Source of the DNA: DATBLQ01 sp036555325
GTDB lineage: Bacteria > Pseudomonadota > Alphaproteobacteria > Rhizobiales > Aestuariivirgaceae
NCBI GenBank assembly: GCA_036555325.1
Contig: DATBLQ010000065.1
Coordinates: 1 to 10,430, forward strand
Reading direction: 5' to 3'
Length of the DNA: 10,430 nucleotides
Of this stretch, positions 6,317 through 10,430 are shown piece after piece (position 1 is the stretch's first letter; each line of letters begins with the position of its first letter). The translations under genes were made by a program, and so were the position numbers. The notes beneath the pieces were generated by a model. The model was not told the DNA's origin, did no database searches, and saw only the letters and a program-made list of their open reading frames with translations.

Positions 6317-6355
6317 GTTCGAACGGCCTGGAACTTTGATGTTCCTGTTTCGTTC
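6317..6355. promoter_or_regulatory. GTTC/GAAC half-site array with a LexA-type direct repeat, upstream of dnaG
   Basis: GTTC-N7-GTTC, the alphaproteobacterial LexA consensus, occurs exactly at 6341-6355 (GTTCCTGTTTCGTTC). Further half-sites are GTTC 6317-6320 and GAAC 6321-6324, forming the perfect palindrome CGTTCGAACG (6316-6325), and GAAC 6331-6334. GGAAC/GTTCC (6330-6345) is an additional dyad. A weak -35-like TTGATG lies at 6336-6341. The array is 91 bases upstream of the dnaG ATG and 24 bases from the Fur-type box, so it could affect either divergent gene. LexA binding is inferred. Confidence 0.45.
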
Positions 6356-6434
6356 TGATAGTGTGAATTTCGGTGATAAGTGCGAGTCGGCGGTCGCCGC
6401 CGGGGCCTCCATAGTGGTTGATTGCCCTTCGATC

Positions 6435-6438
6435 GAGG
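6435..6438 (+). promoter_or_regulatory. dnaG ribosome binding site
   Basis: GAGG lies 7 bases before ATG 6446. It decides the start in favour of MKFPPGFLDEIR over the upstream in-frame TTG at 6422, since the site would fall inside that longer reading. Confidence 0.7.
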
Positions 6439-6445
6439 TAGTCAC

Positions 6446-8410
6446 ATGAAATTTCCTCCAGGCTTTCTGGACGAGATCCGTAACCGGGTTGCCATTTCGT
6501 CTGTTGTCGGAAAACGAGTGCAATGGGATCGGCGGAAGTCAGTTCCGGCGCGGGGTGATTTTTGGGCCTGCTGTCCATTCCACATGGAAAAGACGCCATC
6601 GTTCCATGCCGATGACCGCAAGGGTCGCTACTATTGTTTCGGTTGCCGGCAATCGGGTGACATTTTTACCTTCCTGGTCGAGAAGGAGGGATTTGCTTTT
6701 CCCGAGGCTGTCGAGCGGCTTGCGCAAGAGGCCGGGCTGCCGATGCCGAAATTCACCGCCGCGGAGGAAGAGCGCGAAGCGAGGCGCTCGACCCTCTATG
6801 AGGTGATGGAAATGGCTGCGTCATTTTTCGAGGCGCAACTCCAATTGCCCAGGGGAGCGACTGCGCGCGGCTATCTCGCCGACCGCGGCCTGCCGCAGGC
6901 AGTGCAGCAACACTTTCGTCTGGGTTATGCGCCGGATGACCGGCAGGCGTTGCGAAGCCATCTGGCGGAGAAGAATGTCACGCTCGAGCAGATGATCGAA
7001 GCGGGCCTCGTCATATCGGGTGAAGATATTCCGGTTGCCTACGACAGGTTTCGCGATCGCGTGATGTTTCCCATCCGAGACCCCCGGGGCAAAGTCATCG
7101 CATTCGGTGGACGGGCACTCTCGGATGACGCGCAAGCGAAATATTTGAACTCGCCGGAGACGCCGCTCTTTCAAAAGGGGCGCGTGCTCTACAATTTCGA
7201 CCAGGCAAGAGCAGCCGGGCACGAGCAGGGCACGATCATCGCGGTTGAGGGCTACATGGACGTGATCGCTATGGTGCGAGCGGGATTTGCCAACACCGTG
7301 GCACCGCTCGGCACGGCTCTTACGGAGCACCAGCTTGCGCTCTTATGGCGAACTGCACCCGAACCCATTTTGTGTTTCGATGGCGACGCGGCGGGTCTCA
7401 AAGCGGCGTATCGCGCGCTCGATCTTGCACTGCCGCTGCTAAAGCCCGGGCAGTCGCTGCGCTTCGCACTGTTGTCCGAAGATCAGGATCCGGACGATCT
7501 GCTCAAGCACGAGGGCGCTGCGGCGATAAAAGCGGTTATCTCATCGGCCGACGCAATGATCGATGTGTTGTGGCGCAGGGCGATCGAAAGCAACGACCGA
7601 TCGACGCCGGAACGCCGGGCACAGTTCGAAAGCGAGCTTGAATTGGAGATTTCACGTATCGGGGATGGCAAGGTGCGCCTTTACTACGCGGCCGAAGTCG
7701 CCTCGCGAGTGAAGGCCCTGCTCGGAGGAGCAGCGCCGCCGAAAAGGTGGCGGACCGCAGTTGCGGCTTTCGGAAGCAAACTAGCAGTGGTGACGCGTCG
7801 GGAGCGAAACCGTAAGGGCTGGATCGTTCCCAGGCCGTGGGACTACGTCCAGCCGGTATCGATGGAGCTCAAAGCCATGGCCCGAAAGGGCCAGTCACGG
7901 CAGGCGGCCGACCGGCGAGAGCGGGCCATCCTGTTGGCAGTCATCAATCATCCAAGGCTGCTGGACGATTTCGCCGAAATCTTCGCAGACCTTGAATTTT
8001 CTGCCCGCGAGCTTGACAGTCTGCGGCGACAAATCATAGATATCGCCGCACTTGAGGCGAGCCTTGACGCAGCCATCTTGCGGGACCACCTACACCGTAA
8101 GGGCTTCGGGCCGCTCCTCGAACGCATCGACGCCCAGTTTCAACGCTTGAGGGAGTGGTTCGTGCTGCCAGACGCGGCAGTCAAGGATGTTCGCACCGGT
8201 TTCCGGCAAATGGTCGCACTGCATCGAAAGACGATCACACTGGCGCGGGAACTCAAGGCGGCGGAAACAACGCTGGCCGAGCACCCTTCGGACGAAAACC
8301 TTAAGAATCTCAACGAGATCCGCGAGCAGATGCGTTCGGCTGCTGGTGAAGAGGCGCTTATCGAGGGTTTTGGAGAGGACTCCGGCCGGCCACAGAGTCC
8401 GGTCGCTTGA
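6446..8410 (+). CDS. dnaG: DNA primase DnaG
   Basis: This 654-residue enzyme synthesises RNA primers at the replication fork and works with the DnaB helicase. The CHC2 zinc-binding domain occupies about residues 1-100, with CPFH (C43, H46) and CFGC (C64, C67) as ligands. The RNA-polymerase-like basic domain follows (about 125-255) and contains the conserved GYAPDD and FRDRVMFPIRDPRGKVIAFGGR segments. The TOPRIM catalytic domain (about 260-345) has the metal-binding E268 in VEGYMD and D312/D314 in DGDAAG. The C-terminal region (about 450-654) is helical and less conserved, matching the DnaB-binding domain. Length and motifs are normal. rpoD follows 109 bases downstream on the same strand, the usual dnaG-rpoD order. 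The 217-base region upstream is shared with the divergent oxidase operon. Confidence 0.97.
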   Translation: MKFPPGFLDEIRNRVAISSVVGKRVQWDRRKSVPARGDFWACCPFHMEKTPSFHADDRKGRYYCFGCRQSGDIFTFLVEKEGFAFPEAVERLAQEAGLPMPKFTAAEEEREARRSTLYEVMEMAASFFEAQLQLPRGATARGYLADRGLPQAVQQHFRLGYAPDDRQALRSHLAEKNVTLEQMIEAGLVISGEDIPVAYDRFRDRVMFPIRDPRGKVIAFGGRALSDDAQAKYLNSPETPLFQKGRVLYNFDQARAAGHEQGTIIAVEGYMDVIAMVRAGFANTVAPLGTALTEHQLALLWRTAPEPILCFDGDAAGLKAAYRALDLALPLLKPGQSLRFALLSEDQDPDDLLKHEGAAAIKAVISSADAMIDVLWRRAIESNDRSTPERRAQFESELELEISRIGDGKVRLYYAAEVASRVKALLGGAAPPKRWRTAVAAFGSKLAVVTRRERNRKGWIVPRPWDYVQPVSMELKAMARKGQSRQAADRRERAILLAVINHPRLLDDFAEIFADLEFSARELDSLRRQIIDIAALEASLDAAILRDHLHRKGFGPLLERIDAQFQRLREWFVLPDAAVKDVRTGFRQMVALHRKTITLARELKAAETTLAEHPSDENLKNLNEIREQMRSAAGEEALIEGFGEDSGRPQSPVA

Positions 8411-8436
8411 TCGATCATTTGACTGGCGGTGCTGTT

Positions 8437-8466
8437 TTGCAGTGCCGCGTGACAAAAAAATAGTTA
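8437..8466 (+). promoter_or_regulatory. Weak candidate promoter for rpoD
   Basis: In the 109-base gap after dnaG, TTGCAG (8437-8442) and TAGTTA (8461-8466) are 18 bases apart, and an A-run lies between them. Matches to consensus are partial. No intrinsic terminator is seen after dnaG, so rpoD may also be read through from dnaG. Confidence 0.2.
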
Positions 8467-8507
8467 ATAGGCGGCAGGGTTGCCTGAACCGTCCGAATCA
8501 CGATTAC

Positions 8508-8512
8508 GGAGA
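8508..8512 (+). promoter_or_regulatory. rpoD ribosome binding site
   Basis: GGAGA ends 7 bases before ATG 8520 and supports that start. Confidence 0.7.
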
Positions 8513-8519
8513 CGAATTA

Positions 8520-10430
8520 ATGGCGAAAATTTCCGTGCGCCCGGCAGGAGCAAAGGCTAAGGCAGCGGCGGGACGCGTGCAGATCCGCGAGCCGAGGGAC
8601 GAGCCGGCGCCGGGCGACCAGCAGGACGAGACCGAGACGGTCGAGGCTCCGGCCGGTTCACAGGATTCGCCGCTGCTCGACCTGACAGATGCGGCCGTCA
8701 AACGAATGATCAAGGCCGCCAAGGCGCGCGGCTATGTGACCTATGACGAGCTGAATTCGGTGCTCCCATCCGAGCAGGTTTCTTCCGAGCAGATCGAAGA
8801 CACGATGGCGATGCTCACCGACATGGGCATCAATGTCGTCGATACGGAAGAGGAAGCGGAGGAGGCCGCCGCGCCGGTCGAGGCGGTAGAGGCAGAGCCC
8901 AATTTGCCGGTGAAGGTGGAGCGGACGGCGGAGCCTTCCGATCGCACGGACGACCCGGTGCGCATGTATCTGCGCGAGATGGGATCGGTCGAGCTTCTGT
9001 CGCGCGAGGGCGAGATCGCGATCGCCAAGCGCATCGAGGCGGGGCGCGAGGCGATGATCCAGGGCCTGTGCGAAAGCCCGCTGACCTTCCAGGCGATCAT
9101 CATCTGGCGCGACGAGCTGAACGATGGAAAGATCCTGCTGCGGGACATCATCGATCTCGAGGCGACCTACGCCGGGCCAGACGCGAAAGCAGCTCCAGCG
9201 CAGCCGATCGTGCCGGTCGAGAGCGCGAAGGTGGTGAAGCTTGAGCCGAAGCGGCCGGAAAGCCCACGGGAGCGGCGCCAGGCCATACAGATGCGCGCAC
9301 GCGCACGCGATGACGAGTATAGCGATGTGCTGTCGCCTGAGGATTTCGATACGCCGACCATTGCGGAGGAGCCCGACGAGGACGACGAGGAGAACAACGT
9401 TTCCCTTGCGGCGATGGAGGCGGAGCTCAAACCGCAGGTTCTCGAAACGTTCGACCGGATCGCCAAAACCTACAAGTCGCTGAGAAAGCTGCAGGACCAG
9501 GAGGTGGCGGAGAAGACCGCGCTGTCGACCAGCCAGGAGCGACGCTACAAGAAACTGCGCGAGGAAATCATCAACGACGTGAAAAGCCTGTCGCTCAACG
9601 CGGCGCGCATCGAGGCGCTCGTCGATCAGCTTTACGGCATCAACAAGCAGCTCATCTCGCTCGAAGGCCGGCTCATGCGGCTGGCGGAGACCTATCGAAT
9701 CCCGCGCGAGGTTTTCCTGAAGGAATATCAGGGCGAGGAGCTTGACCCCAACTGGATGCGGCGAGTGGGACGGCTGGCGAAATTCGGCTGGAAGCGCTTC
9801 ATCCACGAGGAAAAGGACACGGTGAAGGCGCTGCGCGAGGAGATCCACTCGCTCGCCTCCGATACGGGCCTGCAGATCTCCGAGTTCCGGCGCATCGTGC
9901 ACATGGTGCAGAAGGGGGAGCGCGAGGCTCGGCAGGCGAAGAAGGAAATGGTGGAGGCGAACCTGAGGCTCGTCATTTCCATCGCCAAGAAATACACCAA
10001 CCGCGGCCTGCAATTCCTCGACCTGATCCAGGAGGGCAACATCGGCCTCATGAAGGCGGTGGACAAATTCGAATATCGGCGGGGCTATAAATTTTCCACT
10101 TACGCCACATGGTGGATCAGGCAGGCGATCACGCGATCCATTGCCGACCAGGCGCGCACCATCCGCATTCCGGTTCATATGATCGAGACGATCAACAAGA
10201 TCGTTCGCACCTCGCGGCAGATGATGCACGAGATCGGCCGCGAGCCCACGCCCGAGGAACTGGCGGAAAAGCTTTCGATGCCGCTCGAAAAAGTGCGCAA
10301 GGTGATGAAGATTGCCAAGGAGCCGATCAGTCTCGAGACGCCGGTGGGCGATGAGGAGGATTCGCACTTAGGCGATTTCATCGAGGACAAGAATGCGATC
10401 CTTCCCATCGATGCGGCAATCCAGGCGAAC
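8520..10430 (+). CDS. rpoD: Primary sigma factor RpoD (C-terminus outside window)
   Basis: The 637 visible codons encode the housekeeping sigma-70 factor, which directs RNA polymerase to -10/-35 promoters. A basic N-terminal tail of about 50 residues precedes region 1.1 (about 52-115, LLDLTDAAVKRMIKAAKARG and SVLPSEQVSSEQIEDTM). Region 1.2 contains DPVRMYLREMGSVELLSREGE (about 147-167). The non-conserved region includes a strongly acidic stretch (EEPDEDDEENN, about 282-293). Region 2 (about 470-545) has EANLRLVISIAKKYTNRGLQ, LIQEGNIGLMKAVDKF and RGYKFSTYATWWIRQAI, which form the core-binding and -10-recognition helices. Region 3 is visible to IDAAIQAN. Region 4, the -35 binding part, is cut off by the window edge, not by mutation. 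The intact protein should run roughly 70-80 residues further. Its sequence is of the Hyphomicrobiales type. Confidence 0.97.
   Translation, partial: MAKISVRPAGAKAKAAAGRVQIREPRDEPAPGDQQDETETVEAPAGSQDSPLLDLTDAAVKRMIKAAKARGYVTYDELNSVLPSEQVSSEQIEDTMAMLTDMGINVVDTEEEAEEAAAPVEAVEAEPNLPVKVERTAEPSDRTDDPVRMYLREMGSVELLSREGEIAIAKRIEAGREAMIQGLCESPLTFQAIIIWRDELNDGKILLRDIIDLEATYAGPDAKAAPAQPIVPVESAKVVKLEPKRPESPRERRQAIQMRARARDDEYSDVLSPEDFDTPTIAEEPDEDDEENNVSLAAMEAELKPQVLETFDRIAKTYKSLRKLQDQEVAEKTALSTSQERRYKKLREEIINDVKSLSLNAARIEALVDQLYGINKQLISLEGRLMRLAETYRIPREVFLKEYQGEELDPNWMRRVGRLAKFGWKRFIHEEKDTVKALREEIHSLASDTGLQISEFRRIVHMVQKGEREARQAKKEMVEANLRLVISIAKKYTNRGLQFLDLIQEGNIGLMKAVDKFEYRRGYKFSTYATWWIRQAITRSIADQARTIRIPVHMIETINKIVRTSRQMMHEIGREPTPEELAEKLSMPLEKVRKVMKIAKEPISLETPVGDEEDSHLGDFIEDKNAILPIDAAIQAN

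Noticed and set aside
6422..6445. Upstream TTG start for dnaG
   Set aside because: ATG 6446 has GAGG at 7 bases and gives the conserved DnaG N-terminus.
8426..8448. Hairpin after dnaG as a terminator
   Set aside because: The stem is short and bulged, and A residues rather than T follow it on the plus strand.
8658..10367. 569-codon open frame on the minus strand
   Set aside because: It lies entirely antisense to rpoD, whose protein is clearly recognisable. Long antisense frames are expected in GC-rich coding DNA, and the translation is Arg/His/Leu-rich with no recognisable domain.

Overview
The window looks like chromosomal DNA from an alphaproteobacterium, most likely of the order Hyphomicrobiales (Rhizobiales) and probably outside Rhizobiaceae. 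This rests on remembered family sequences: the carA, GatB/YqeY, dnaG and rpoD proteins are all of the alphaproteobacterial type, the DNA is GC-rich, and the short palindromes around 3370-3440 and 3923-3972 resemble dispersed repeats common in that group. No database search was possible.

Layout. (1) Positions 1-1940, minus strand: the N-terminal 646 codons of a large secreted repeat protein, probably the passenger of an autotransporter, whose C-terminus lies outside the window. (2) 2101-3315, minus: carA, the glutamine amidotransferase subunit of carbamoyl-phosphate synthase. (3) 3459-3920, plus: a GatB/YqeY-domain protein, divergent from carA and bracketed by palindromic repeat modules. (4) 3981-6228, minus: a two-gene operon with a Tat-exported two-domain multicopper oxidase followed 4 bases later by a ZIP-family metal transporter carrying an extra extracytoplasmic domain. 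A near-perfect dyad of the Fur/Mur operator type sits 37 bases upstream of the oxidase start. (5) 6446-8410, plus: dnaG primase. (6) 8520 to the window end, plus: rpoD, lacking its C-terminal region 4.

How the parts work together. carA serves pyrimidine and arginine synthesis. dnaG and rpoD form the replication and transcription part of the macromolecular-synthesis cluster. The intergenic DNA before dnaG holds an array of GTTC/GAAC half-sites that includes one exact alphaproteobacterial LexA-type direct repeat. The oxidase-transporter pair looks like a metal-acquisition cassette placed between housekeeping genes. A periplasmic oxidase coupled to a ZIP permease under a Fur-type box suggests oxidase-assisted iron or manganese handling, loosely analogous to the yeast Fet3-Ftr1 pair. 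This is the most interesting system in the window. The repeat protein at the left edge has 18 units of about 30 residues and a clear higher-order duplication pattern.
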